Below, in pieces: positions 45,945-55,493 of a stretch of 64,000 bases of DNA. The stretch lies in NCBI GenBank assembly GCA_963720765.1, contig CAVRGS010000002.1, positions 1 to 64,000 on the forward strand, read 5' to 3'. A model generated the notes under the pieces. The model did no database searches and was not told the origin of the DNA. It was given only the letters and a program-made list of their open reading frames with translations. Within the stretch, counting starts at the first letter, position 1, and each line of letters opens with the position of its first letter. Origin of the DNA: DASUAS01 sp963720765. Its GTDB lineage: Bacteria > Actinomycetota > Acidimicrobiia > IMCC26256 > DASPTH01. A program made the translations under genes and the position numbers.

Positions 45945-47585
45945 GTGGAACCGATCCAGTATCTGAGAGCGCTCCGCCAGTGGTGGTGGGTGATCGTGGC
46001 GTGCACGGTCGTGGGCGTGGTCCTCGCGGTTGTCGTCGTCCCGGGCACCTCCACGGAGTACATCGCGACGCAGACCCTCCTCTCGGTCGGCGGGTCGACC
46101 AGCGCCCAGTCGACGGGCATTCCCACGCTCGACCAGATGGGGATCCTCGTCACCCGCGGCGAGGTCCCGCAGTTGGTGGCGAAGGAGCTCGGGACCAACC
46201 CGGGCGCCCTCGCCACGGTGACGGCGACGGCCGACTCGGTGGGCGGCACCCTCACCATTCAGGCGACGGGCAAGGATCCCGACCGGACGGCGCAGGTTGC
46301 CAACGCCTACGCGAAGCAGCTCGTCGCCAGCGTCGACGGCAAGGCCAAGACCCAGTACGACGCCGTGGTAGCGGCTGCGCAGCAGCGCGTCGACGACGAC
46401 AACGCCCAGCTCTCGGCGCTGCCTGCCACAGCCACGGCGGCGCAGCGCGAGGCGCTGACCAACGCGCTGTCCCAGGATCAGCAGTCGCTCAGCTCCCTCC
46501 AGGGCTCGGGGCCACCGACCTCGGGCCTGCAGAGCGTCGAGGCTGCGGTGGCAGTGCCGTCGGGATCCGGCACCAGCCGCATCATGCGCGCGCTCATCGC
46601 CGGCGCGGTGGGTTTCCTGATCGGGACCGGCCTCGCCCTCCTGCTGAGCCGCTTCGACACCCGGCTCCACAGCCGGGAGGCGGTCGAGGACGCATTCGGC
46701 TTCCCGCTGATCGCGGAGATCCCGCTGGTCTCGCGGGCGCAGAGCCGCAAGGGCGCGGTGATCGTGCACAGCGATCCCGACTCGCCTGTGGCGGAGGCGT
46801 ACCGGAGCCTGCGCTCCACGCTCCTCCTCGCCCCGCGCAGCCGTCGCCCGGCACAGGAGGCGCGCACGGAGCGCGCCGCCCGCGGCTTGCCGCGGCGTGC
46901 CGCCTATGACCACGCGCACGCCATCATGGTCGTGTCGCCCGGTGTGGGCGAGGGCAAGTCGACGTGCGCGGCGAACCTCGCGGCCGCCTTCGGCGAGTCG
47001 GGCAAGCGGGTGCTGGTGCTGTCGTGCGACCTGCGCCGACCGACCATCGACACGTACCTCGGCGCGCCGTCCGACGCGCCCGGCATCAGCGAGGTGCTGG
47101 CCGACGGCAAGGACCTTGCCGCCGTGATCTGCGACACCGACATCCCGGGCGTTCGCATCGTGCCGAGCGGCCGGCCGGTGAGCAACCCCGGGGAGCTGCT
47201 CACCCACGGGGAGGATCTGCTGGCGACCGCACGTCGTCTGGCCGACGTCGTCATCGTCGACACGCCGCCCGTGCTCGCGACCGACGACACCAGCGCAATG
47301 ATCCCTCGCGTCGACGACGTCGTGGTCGTGTGCCGCGCCGGCTCCACGGGCAACGAGGCCGCCCGTCGCACCGCCGAGCGCCTGAACCGGCTGGCGGCGC
47401 CGATTGCCGGCGGTGTGCTCGTCGGCGCCCAGTCCCTGCCCGCGGTGCGGGGCTACTACCGCGCCTACGTCTCGAAGGACGCCGTCACCCCGCGCCCGCG
47501 TCCGGCCAGCGTCGACCCGGTCGGTGAGCACGACACGCTGCTCGACGACGGGTCCTCGCCGCGACCCGACGACCCCACGCTCTGA
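45945..47585 (+). CDS. Wzz-like chain-length protein fused to BY-type tyrosine kinase
   Basis: The 546-residue protein has an N-terminal Wzz domain between two membrane segments (WWWVIVACTVVGVVLAVVVV near 15 and IMRALIAGAVGFLIGTGLAL near 215), with a coiled extracytoplasmic part between. The cytoplasmic kinase has Walker A VSPGVGEGKSTCAANLA, A-prime VLSCDLRRPTID and Walker B DVVIVDTPPVLATDD. The C-terminal Tyr cluster is small (GYYRAY), followed by a Pro/Asp tail. It would control chain length through autophosphorylation; the phosphatase at 42742 is its likely partner. GTG 45945 is chosen for GGAG upstream; GTG 45933 lacks one. Confidence 0.9.
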   Translation: MEPIQYLRALRQWWWVIVACTVVGVVLAVVVVPGTSTEYIATQTLLSVGGSTSAQSTGIPTLDQMGILVTRGEVPQLVAKELGTNPGALATVTATADSVGGTLTIQATGKDPDRTAQVANAYAKQLVASVDGKAKTQYDAVVAAAQQRVDDDNAQLSALPATATAAQREALTNALSQDQQSLSSLQGSGPPTSGLQSVEAAVAVPSGSGTSRIMRALIAGAVGFLIGTGLALLLSRFDTRLHSREAVEDAFGFPLIAEIPLVSRAQSRKGAVIVHSDPDSPVAEAYRSLRSTLLLAPRSRRPAQEARTERAARGLPRRAAYDHAHAIMVVSPGVGEGKSTCAANLAAAFGESGKRVLVLSCDLRRPTIDTYLGAPSDAPGISEVLADGKDLAAVICDTDIPGVRIVPSGRPVSNPGELLTHGEDLLATARRLADVVIVDTPPVLATDDTSAMIPRVDDVVVVCRAGSTGNEAARRTAERLNRLAAPIAGGVLVGAQSLPAVRGYYRAYVSKDAVTPRPRPASVDPVGEHDTLLDDGSSPRPDDPTL

Positions 47586-47587
47586 CG

Positions 47588-48716
47588 ATGACCGCGTCAG
47601 CGGCACCCCCGGCGCGGACGCGAGTGCTCTGGCTCGCCAAGGGGCTCGGTCGCGGCGGTGCGGAACGACTGATCGTCGACGCCGCCCGCCTGGTCGATCG
47701 CGAGCGCTACGACGTCGAGGTGGCGTACGTCCTCCCGTGGAAGGACGCGTTCGTCGCCGAGCTCGAGGCCGAGGGTGTCGTCGTGCACTGCCTCGACGGC
47801 GGGCACGGCGTCGACCCGCGCTGGATCGCACGGCTGCGACGGCTCGTGCGCGACGGCCGGTTCGACCTTGTCCACACGCACATGCCCGTGCCCGCGGTCG
47901 CGGCCCGCGTCGTCCTCCCGACGCGTCCGCCGGTGTTCGTGCACACGGAGCACAACCTCTGGGACCGCTACCGCGTGCCCACCCGGATCGCGAACGCGAT
48001 CACCTACCCGCGCAACGCCGCCGTCATAGCGGTGTCGAGCGCGGTCGCCGCGTCCATCCGTCCGCCGCGGTGGGGACCGACCCTGCCGCCCGTCGAGGTG
48101 GTGCTCCACGGACCCGACATGAGGTCCGTGCGACGCGGACCCGATGCCCGCCGCCACGGGCGCGAGCTCCTCGGGATCTCCGGTGACGAGTTGGTCGTCG
48201 GATCGGTCGGCAACTTCACCGCCAAGAAGAACCACCGCATGCTGCTCGATGCCGTGGCCCAGCTGTCCGCGTCGCCGCGGGTCGTCCTCATCGGCATCGG
48301 ACCACTGCGCGACGAGCTCGAAGCCCACGCCGCGTGAGCTCGGCCTCACCGATCGCGTGCACTTCACCGGACTGCGCGACGACGTCTACGACCTCCTCCC
48401 CGCGTTCGACGTGTTCGCGCTGAGCTCCGACTTCGAAGGCCTGCCGATCGCGATGCTCGAGGCCATGGCCTCGGGCATCGCGTGCGTCGCGACGTCGGTA
48501 GGAGGCATTCCCGAGGTTGTCACCGACGGCGACGACGGGTTCCTCGTGCCGTGCGGCGATACGAGCGCGTTCGCGACCCGCCTTGACAAGGTCCTCGCCG
48601 ATCCCGAACTCGCGGCCGCGCTGGGTGAGCGTGCGTCGCAACGGGCTGCGAGCCTCGATCTCACCGGCGCCGTGCGCCGCGCCGAGGCGACCTACGAGCG
48701 GGTGCTGGGTCGATGA
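47588..48716 (+). CDS. Glycosyltransferase family 4, frameshifted
   Basis: VLWLAKGLGRGGAERLIVDA is the GT4 N-terminal loop, and VHTEHNLWDRYRVPTRIANA fits the capsule GT4 group. The frame is lost near 48330, where LIGIGPLRDELEAHAA hits a stop; the next frame continues ELGLTDRVHFTGLRDDVYDL and the EX7E motif in FEGLPIAMLEAMASGIACVA. Joined length is about 376. The Wzz/BY-kinase gene ends two bases upstream and the membrane protein start overlaps its stop by ATGA, so the set is one operon. Confidence 0.83.
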
Positions 48717-50113
48717 GCACCGCCCGCCACTGGGTCTGCGGCCGCGCGCTGCTGGTGCGCGAGCACCCGGTGTACCTCTGGACCGGGCTGGGCCTCGCCG
48801 GAGTGTTCGTCTACCTCGGCGTACTGGTTCGTTCGATGGCGCTGGACAGCTACGACACCTGGGGCGGTCTGGTGATCGCGCCGGTGCTGATCGGCATCTC
48901 GATCCCGTTGCTCTTGCGCTTCGCACGTCGCAACGGCGAGGACGCGATGGTCGGCATCTTCATCGCCGGCATGATGCTCAAGCTGGCCGGCTCGATGGTC
49001 CGCTACTTCGTGGTGTTCTCGGTCTACGGCGGCAACGACTCCGTCGCCTACGACCAGTGGGGCAAGCAGCTCGCGCCGCTCATCCGCAACGGCGACTTCG
49101 CGGTCAAGATCCCGGTGAAGCTCGTGGGCACCGGGTTCATCGAGATCGCGACCGGGTGGCTCTACGCCCTCACCGGCAACACCATCGTCGGCGGGTACCT
49201 CGTGTACTCGTGGCTCGGGTTCTGGGGCCTCTACTTCTTCTACCGCGCGTTCCGCACCGCGGTGCCGGGCGGCGATCAGCGGCGGTACGCCTACCTGGTC
49301 TTCTTCCTGCCGTCGCTGCTCTTCTGGTCGTCGAGCATCGGCAAGGAAGCCTGGATGACGTTCGGCCTGGGCATCGCCGCCTACGGCGTGGCGCGGATGC
49401 TCACGTACCGTCGTGGGGGCATCCCCATGCTGCTCGGCGGCCTCGGGGCCACCATGTTGGTCCGTCCCCACGTGGCGCTCGTGGTGTTCCTGGCGCTGTT
49501 CGCCGCGTTCATCCTCCGCCCCACGCGCAAAGCGTCGCTCACCAGCCCGATCGCCAAGGTCGGGGGGCTCATCCTGCTCCTCCTCGTAGGCGTGGCGGTC
49601 CTGAGTCAGGTGCAGGAATTCTTCGGCACGAAGAAGCTTGACGACACCAGCGTGACGGGCGTCCTCGCGTACACCAACCAGCAGTCGAGTGAGGGCGGAT
49701 CCGAGTTCAAGGCCGAGCCGGTCAGCGGGCCGGTCGGGTTCGTCTCGGCGACGTTGGCGGTGGTCTTCCGGCCCTGGCCCTACGAAGCCCACAACATCAT
49801 GGCGGCGCTCGCTTCCATGGAGGGTGTGGTCCTACTCGGCCTGTTCGTGACGTCCTACCGGAGGCTGGCCGCGCTGCCACGCGCGATGATCAAGATCCCC
49901 TACGTGGCCTTCTCCGTGGTGTTCTCGCTCGGGTTCATCTTCGCGTTCTCGAGTGTGGGCAATTTCGGCATCATGGTGCGCCAACGCGTCCAGCTGCTCC
50001 CCTTTCTCATCGTGATCCTCGCCGTGCCGGAAGTGATCCCGCGCGGCAAAACGCGGATCGTCGAGGAGACGACCGGCCACGACGCCCCCGCGCTCGTCGG
50101 CGGCCGGTCCTGA
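48713..50113 (+). CDS. Polytopic membrane protein, polymerase/ligase-like (Wzy candidate)
   Basis: The 466-residue protein has about ten membrane segments, for example VYLWTGLGLAGVFVYLGVLV, YLVYSWLGFWGLYFFYRAF and SVVFSLGFIFAFSSVGNFG, and a larger outside loop near 300-345 (FGTKKLDDTSVTGVLAYTN). LLFWSSSIGKEAWMTFGLGI resembles the conserved block of EpsG/Wzy-like membrane proteins in actinobacterial exopolysaccharide loci. Position between a glycosyltransferase and wecB also fits a glycan polymerase. No catalytic residue can be named from sequence alone. Confidence 0.75.
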   Translation: MSTARHWVCGRALLVREHPVYLWTGLGLAGVFVYLGVLVRSMALDSYDTWGGLVIAPVLIGISIPLLLRFARRNGEDAMVGIFIAGMMLKLAGSMVRYFVVFSVYGGNDSVAYDQWGKQLAPLIRNGDFAVKIPVKLVGTGFIEIATGWLYALTGNTIVGGYLVYSWLGFWGLYFFYRAFRTAVPGGDQRRYAYLVFFLPSLLFWSSSIGKEAWMTFGLGIAAYGVARMLTYRRGGIPMLLGGLGATMLVRPHVALVVFLALFAAFILRPTRKASLTSPIAKVGGLILLLLVGVAVLSQVQEFFGTKKLDDTSVTGVLAYTNQQSSEGGSEFKAEPVSGPVGFVSATLAVVFRPWPYEAHNIMAALASMEGVVLLGLFVTSYRRLAALPRAMIKIPYVAFSVVFSLGFIFAFSSVGNFGIMVRQRVQLLPFLIVILAVPEVIPRGKTRIVEETTGHDAPALVGGRS

Positions 50114-50126
50114 TCGTCGGACGATC

Positions 50127-51203
50127 GTGCGCGTCATCTGTGTGGCCGCGGCCCGGCCGAACTTCATGAAGGTCAAGCCCGTCGTCGACGCGCTCGACGG
50201 CGCCGGCGTCGCACGGTGCAGCTCGTGCACACCGGCCAGCACTACGACGCCGCGATGAGCGACGTGTTCTTCGAGGAGCTGGGCCTCCGTCGTCCCGGAC
50301 TGGCACCTCGAGCGTGGGCTCCGGCACGCACGCCGAGCAGACGGCCGCGGTGATGGTCGCGTTCGAGGCCGCTCGGCAGCGGCTCGTCCCGACGTGGTCG
50401 TCGTCGTCGGCGACGTCAACTCGACGCTGGCGTGCGCGCTCGTCGCCGCCAAGGCCGGGCGCACGTCGCTCACGTCGAGGCGGGGCTGCGCAGCCGCGAC
50501 TGGGACATGCCCGAGGAGATCAACCGGGTCGTCACCGATCGCGTGAGCGACGTGCTCTTCGCTCCGTCGGCCGACGCGCGTCGAGCAACCTCCTCGCCGA
50601 GGGCGTACCGCGCCGACCAGGTGCACCTCGTCGGCAACGTCATGATCGACACCCTGCTCGCCAACCTCGAGCGGGCCGCGGGCGTCCGCTGCTCCGCTGA
50701 CCTCGGGTCTCGACGTCTGGCGAGCTACGGCGCTGGTCACGCTGCACCGCCCGTCGAACGTCGACGACGCCGCCGTCGTTCGACCGCATCCTCGACGCGC
50801 TCGGGCGCATCGCGCGCGAGTACCCGTTCGTCTTCCCGGTGCACCCGCGCACGGTGTCGAACGATTGGCCGCACGGGATCCGATCCCGCCGGCCTCCGCG
50901 TCGTCGAGCCCCTCGGCTACCTCGACTTCCTCTGCCTCGAGGCGGCAGCGCGAAGGTCGTGCTCACCGACTCCGGCGGCATCCAGGAGGAGACGACCGTG
51001 CTCGGGGTGCCGTGCCTGACGCTCCGCGAGAACACCGAGCGACCGATCACCGTGACCGAGGGGACGAACCCGTCGTCGGCACCGACCCCGAGCGGATCGT
51101 CGCCGAGGCGGCGCGAGCGTGGCGCGACGACGTGGTGAAGCGGAGCCCAACGCTCTGGGACGGCCGGGCGGCGACGCGCATCGCCGACGTCCTGGTCGGG
51201 TGA
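50127..51203 (+). pseudogene. wecB: UDP-N-acetylglucosamine 2-epimerase, broken by about 13 indels
   Basis: Following the protein by shifting frames gives a full WecB: VICVAAARPNFMKVKPVVDA, TVQLVHTGQHYDAAMSDVFF, VVVVVGDVNSTLACALVAAK, HVEAGLRSRDWDMPEEINR, HLVGNVMIDTLLANL, ALVTLHRPSNVDD, FPVHPRT, LTDSGGIQEETTVLGVPCLT and ENTERPITVTEGT. The enzyme interconverts UDP-GlcNAc and UDP-ManNAc. Shifts occur near 50213, 50298, 50312, 50388, 50460, 50580, 50605, 50710, 50777, 50862, 50885, 50952 and 51073. Every conserved residue survives between shifts, so sequence error is far more likely than decay. GTG 50127 and TGA 51203 are the natural ends, giving about 358 residues, normal for the family. Confidence 0.88.
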
Positions 51204-51207
51204 GCGG

Positions 51208-52095
51208 ATGGTCGCCGTCACCCTCGCCCTGCCGGTCTACAACGGCGAGCGCCACCTCCCGGAGACGCTCGACTCGTTGCTCGCGCAGGACTTCGAGGAC
51301 TTCGAGCTGCTGATCTCCGACAACGGGTCGACGGATCGCACCCCGGAGATCGTGCGTGCCTATGCGGCCGAGGACGACCGGATCGTCTTCGAGTCGCACG
51401 ACGTCAACCGGGGCGCCGTCTGGAACTACAACCACCTGGTCGCGCGCGCGTGTGGTCGCTACCTCAAGTGGTGCGGACACGACGACCTCTGCGCCCCGTC
51501 CTACCTCCGCCGGTGTGTCGCGGAGCTCGACACGAGTGACGCGGTGCTCGCCTACCCGCGCACGATCCTCATCGACGACGCCGGCGACGTGCGGCGCGAG
51601 TACGACGACGGCCTCGATCTTCGCCAGCGGGAGGCGCACGTGCGAGTGCGCGAGTGCCTCCGCAACCTGGGTCTCGCCAACGCCGTGTTCGGGCTCCTCC
51701 GCCTCGACGTGCTGCGCCGGACCCAGCTGTTCGGGACCTACAACGACTCGGATCTCGTGCTCGTGCTCGAGTTGGCGATGGCGGGCCCGGTGCACGAGGT
51801 CCCCGACGCGCTCTTCTTCCGTCGGATGCACGCCGGCCAGGCCTATCAGGCCAACACGACAGCGCTCGAGGTGCGCCGGTGGTTCGATCCGTCGTCCCGG
51901 CCTCGGTTCGTGCTGCCCCGAACCCGCCGTTTCGTCGAGGCGGCCCGCGCGATCCGGCGCGGCCCGGTGCCGTGGTCGGAGCGGTGGCGTTGTGAGGCCG
52001 AGCTCTTCCGCGTCTGGGGACCGTCGCACGCATACCACGGGCTCCGAGAGCTCGGCGATGCGGCCACGGACCTCGTGCGAGGTTCAGCCCGGTGA
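51208..52095 (+). CDS. Glycosyltransferase family 2
   Basis: The 295-residue GT-A enzyme reads VTLALPVYNGERHLPETLDS, ELLISDNGSTDRTPEIV and LKWCGHDDLCAPSYLRRCV, where the His-Asp-Asp replaces the commoner Asp-x-Asp. The C-terminal half (LFFRRMHAGQAYQANTT) has the acceptor-side His region. It has no membrane segment. It lies five bases after wecB and before another family 2 enzyme, so a ManNAc-type donor is possible but not shown. Confidence 0.9.
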   Translation: MVAVTLALPVYNGERHLPETLDSLLAQDFEDFELLISDNGSTDRTPEIVRAYAAEDDRIVFESHDVNRGAVWNYNHLVARACGRYLKWCGHDDLCAPSYLRRCVAELDTSDAVLAYPRTILIDDAGDVRREYDDGLDLRQREAHVRVRECLRNLGLANAVFGLLRLDVLRRTQLFGTYNDSDLVLVLELAMAGPVHEVPDALFFRRMHAGQAYQANTTALEVRRWFDPSSRPRFVLPRTRRFVEAARAIRRGPVPWSERWRCEAELFRVWGPSHAYHGLRELGDAATDLVRGSAR

Positions 52096-52168
52096 CTCCG
52101 CAGCCGATTCGTACACTGTGGCGCTCGCGGGGAGCGCGCACGACCGACCGGTGCGAGTGGAGGCAGAC

Positions 52169-53087
52169 ATGGGTGCAGAGGCGCCGCGTCTCAGCATGGT
52201 GATCTGCACGTACAACCGGGCCGGCCTCGTGTTGACCGCGATCTCCAGCGTGCTCGACGAAGCCGGTGACGATCTTGAGCTCGTGGTCGTCGACGACGGC
52301 TCGACCGACGACACGCGCGAACGCGTGCGCGACCGTGGCCGATCCCCGACTGACCTACGTGCACCGTGAGAACGGCGGGCTCTCGGCGGCGCGCAACACG
52401 GGTACCCGGGCCGCGTCGGGCGAGTACGTTGCCTTCCTCGATGACGACGACGTCATGTTGCCCGGGTGGTTGGCCCGTGTCCGCTCGGCACTCGCCGAGC
52501 ACCGGTACACGGCGGCGAGTTGGTGCGCCGAAGTGGTGGATCGAGCCGGACGACCCGTCGAGTCGCTCTGCCCGCGGCCGATGGGCCCGGCCTTCGACGA
52601 CTACGTCGTGCTCGTCCGGGCCGGGACGTTCGCGGTCACGCGCGACGCGTACTTCGCGGTGGGAGGGTTCACCGAGGGGCTTCCAGCGAACGAGCAGACC
52701 GACTTCGCGCTCCGCCTCCTGCCTCGCTGCCGGGCGGAGGGATGGGAGGTCGGGGTGATCGACGCGACGCTGCTGCGCATCGTGCGCGCTCCGGCCGAGG
52801 CGCGGTATCACCACGACCCGGAGGGATTGTTGAGCTCGGCCAAGCACCTCATCGACTGCTACGGCGCGCAGCTGGAGCGAGCGCCCGACACGTTGGCCGA
52901 CTACCTGGGCGTCGCGGGGGTGGCCGCGGCGAGAGCGCAGGAGTACTCGACCGCGCGCTCGTACCTCGGGCGCGCGGTCCGGGTGTCACGCGATCCGCGA
53001 CGCAAGGCGCGCAACGCGGCCCGGATGGTGGTCGCCGCATGCCCTCCGCTCGCACGGCGCGTGTGGCGGATGGAGGGGTGCGCATGA
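52169..53087 (+). CDS. Glycosyltransferase family 2, frameshifted
   Basis: LSMVICTYNRAGLVLTAISS and LELVVVDDGSTDDTRERV open a GT-A fold. Near 52334 one base is missing, and the next frame continues TVADPRLTYVHRENGGLSAA, then YVAFLDDDDVMLPGWLARV with the metal-binding Asp run. The end is KARNAARMVVAACPPLARRV. Joined length about 306. GGAGG six bases before ATG 52169 fixes the start. The stop overlaps the next glycosyltransferase by ATGA. Confidence 0.85.
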
Positions 53088-54220
53088 CCACTGTCCTGTA
53101 CCGAGGACCGTTCCAGGGACGGCGGGTCCGGTTCCTGGTCGACAGCCTTGCGTCGGCGCGGCCGTCGATGGACTTCGTGTGGCTCGATCCGGCGCCGGGC
53201 GCCGAGCATGCACTTCCCGGGCTCGAGCGCTTGCGCAACGAACGGGAGTCGGTGCGGAGCACCCGGCTCCTCGACGGATCGTGGCGGGCGTTGCCCGCGG
53301 CGATCCGCGAGCTCCGCGGGTTCGTCCCGGCGGGCGAGGACGTGCTGGCCATCGGGTTCACGTCCTTGGCCTACGCGCGGGCTTTGCGTCCCCGACACTT
53401 GTTGTGGGCGGTCAACGGCATCCCGGAGGAGCGACTCCTCTACGACGCATCGCCGCGGTCGCGCGCCATCATCACCTCGATGTGGGCGTCGGCTCGCCTC
53501 GGCCGGCGTCCCGACCTCACCATCGTCGTCTCGAACCCCATGGGTCGGCTGGTCGAACGGCGACTGCCCGGCGCGAGGTGGGCCAAGGCGCCGACGTCGG
53601 TCGACCGCGACGTGTTCACCCCCGCCGGGCACTCGCCCCGTTCGACGATGGTCTACGTCGGGTCGGGGGCGCCGTGGCAGGGGATCGACGTGCTTGCACC
53701 GATCTGGTCCGAGCTGCACCGCCGTGATCCGTCGGTGCGCTTCCGGGTCGTGTCACGCGACGAGCGCGCCCGCGCGCTCCTCCGCGACATTCCCGCGTCC
53801 CACGCCGAGATGATCCCGGCGCACACACCCACCGCGGTCGCGGCGACGCTCACCGATGCCGAGCTCGCCTTCCTGGTCCGTCTGCCCGACGTGGTCAACG
53901 AGGCTTCGTTCCCGACCAAGTTCGGCGAGTACGTCGCGAGCGGTGTCCCGGTGGTCACGACCGACGTGGGGTGGGACATCTCCGACATCGTGCGCCGGAC
54001 CGGCTGTGGCTTGCTCGTCGATCCGCACGCGAGCCCCGCGGCCAACGTCGATTCGATCATGCACTACCGCGCTCGGGCCGGCTCCGATCCGGCGGCGACG
54101 CTCGCCGCGTGCACCGCCGCAGCCGACGAGGTGAGCCGAGACCACTGGTTGGCCTTGTTGTCCGCCGAGATCGTGACGGTGCTCGGCACACCGCCGATCC
54201 CTGCTGGTTCCGCGGGCTGA
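53084..54220 (+). CDS. Glycosyltransferase, GT4-like
   Basis: The 378-residue protein has a GT-B layout: VDSLASARPSMDFVWLDPAP at the N-terminus, a middle with LTIVVSNPMGRLVERRLPGA, then STMVYVGSGAPWQGIDVLAP and an E-x7-E-like segment in VVNEASFPTKFGEYVASGVP. The catalytic first Glu is in NEASF, so the motif is kept though the flanks are unusual. It starts inside the stop of the preceding family 2 enzyme. It may be a distant GT4 member; donor unknown. Confidence 0.8.
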   Translation: MTTVLYRGPFQGRRVRFLVDSLASARPSMDFVWLDPAPGAEHALPGLERLRNERESVRSTRLLDGSWRALPAAIRELRGFVPAGEDVLAIGFTSLAYARALRPRHLLWAVNGIPEERLLYDASPRSRAIITSMWASARLGRRPDLTIVVSNPMGRLVERRLPGARWAKAPTSVDRDVFTPAGHSPRSTMVYVGSGAPWQGIDVLAPIWSELHRRDPSVRFRVVSRDERARALLRDIPASHAEMIPAHTPTAVAATLTDAELAFLVRLPDVVNEASFPTKFGEYVASGVPVVTTDVGWDISDIVRRTGCGLLVDPHASPAANVDSIMHYRARAGSDPAATLAACTAAADEVSRDHWLALLSAEIVTVLGTPPIPAGSAG

Positions 54221-54249
54221 GCAGGCGACCGACCGAGGGAGTCACCTCC

Positions 54250-55453
54250 ATGGCATCGATGCAGGCCTGGCGCGACCAGGCGTTCCGCACGGCGGCCCTC
54301 GCTCGCCCGCGCGTGGTGGGCGCGGTGGTGCAGGACCGACGACCGAGAGTCGGCACCGACGTCGAGCACCTCGACGCCGCAATGCTGTGGTTGCGTGACG
54401 CGCAGGCGTCGGTCGACGGGGGCGCGTCGGCGCGCTACGACCTCGCCCGCGGCTGGCAGCCGGCATATCCCGAGACCTCGGGGTACATCATCGGGACCCT
54501 GCTGCACCACGCGGAGCTCGCCGGTCGACCGGGCGGTGTGGCGCGCGCGACCGCGATCGGCGACTGGTTGCTCGAGATCCAGGATCCAACCGGGTTCGTG
54601 GCCGGAGGGCTCGTGGGCGCCGACGGGCAGGCCGGGGATCGACCCTCGGTGTTCAACACCGGCCAGGTGGTCTTCGGTCTGCTGGCTCTCGCGGAGCACC
54701 TGGGGGCCGATCGGTTCGGCGAGGCGGCCCGGCGGGCGTGCACATGGCTGGCCGGCGAACAGGACGATGGTGGGGCGTGGATCCGATCGTCGTTGCACGG
54801 GACGCCCCGTGCGTACTACGCGCGGGTTGCGTGGGCGATGGCGCGGCGCAAGCGTCGTCCTCGACGAGCCGGCGTTCGGCCGCTCGGCGCAGCGTTCGGT
54901 CGCGTGGGTGTCCGATGGCATCCACCACGACGGCTGGCTCGACCACATGAGCTTCACCGAGGGCCGACCCACGCTCACGCACACGATCGCGTACACGATC
55001 GAGGGCCTGCTCGAGACGGCGTACGTCCTGCCCGAGCTCGAGTGGGTCGCCGAGGTCGCCCACCGTTGCTGCCAAGGCCTGCACAACGCTTGGACTCGCG
55101 ACAGCCGGGCCCGACGCGGCGGCGACGTGGTCGCGCTGTTCTCCGACGGGTGGGTGCCGACGGCGCGCTTCTCGTGCGTGACCGGGACGGCACAGCTGGC
55201 CCTCTGCTGTGCGCGCCTCCAAGGCCTGGTCGACAGCCCGGATCTCGCCGCCTGGGGGCACCAGCTCCTCGACTGTGCCAAGCGCTCGCAGCCGCTGAGC
55301 GGGCCGCCGGGGGTGCACGGTGGCGTCCCCGGCTCCGCCCCCCTGTGGGGTGCCTACGGGTCGTTCCGATACCTCAACTGGGCTGCGAAGTTCCTCGCCG
55401 ACGCGCTGCTCGAGCGCGTCTCGGGCGGGCTGCCCCGGCTCCGCTACGGCTGA
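54250..55453 (+). CDS. Alpha/alpha-toroid protein (prenyltransferase/squalene-oxidase-repeat-like), frameshifted
   Basis: The protein has repeated helix pairs with turns such as RGWQPAYPETSGYIIGTLLH, NTGQVVFGLLALAEHLGA, GAWIRSSLHGTPRAYYARVA, HTIAYTIEGLLETAYVLP and ARFSCVTGTAQLALCCARL, each close to the (alpha/alpha) barrel repeats of glycan lyases and terpene-cyclase-like folds. The frame shifts near 54846 (AWAMAR to GASVVLDEPAFGRS); joined about 401 residues. No signal peptide is seen. Similar proteins occur in exopolysaccharide loci, often mislabelled as cyclases. A glycan-processing enzyme is my favoured reading; the reaction is unknown. Confidence 0.7.
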
Positions 55454-55493
55454 GCTTCGCGGGCACGCCTGCACCGCGCTCGGAGCAACGTGC

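Noticed and set aside
45444..47831. Open frame of 795 codons on the minus strand
   Set aside because: It is the antisense of the Wzz/BY-kinase gene. It is rich in Arg and Ala without domain motifs, and the plus-strand product has clear Walker motifs.
50127..51203. Programmed frameshifting in wecB
   Set aside because: Thirteen shifts with no shared slippery site or stem is not a known recoding pattern; consensus error explains it better.
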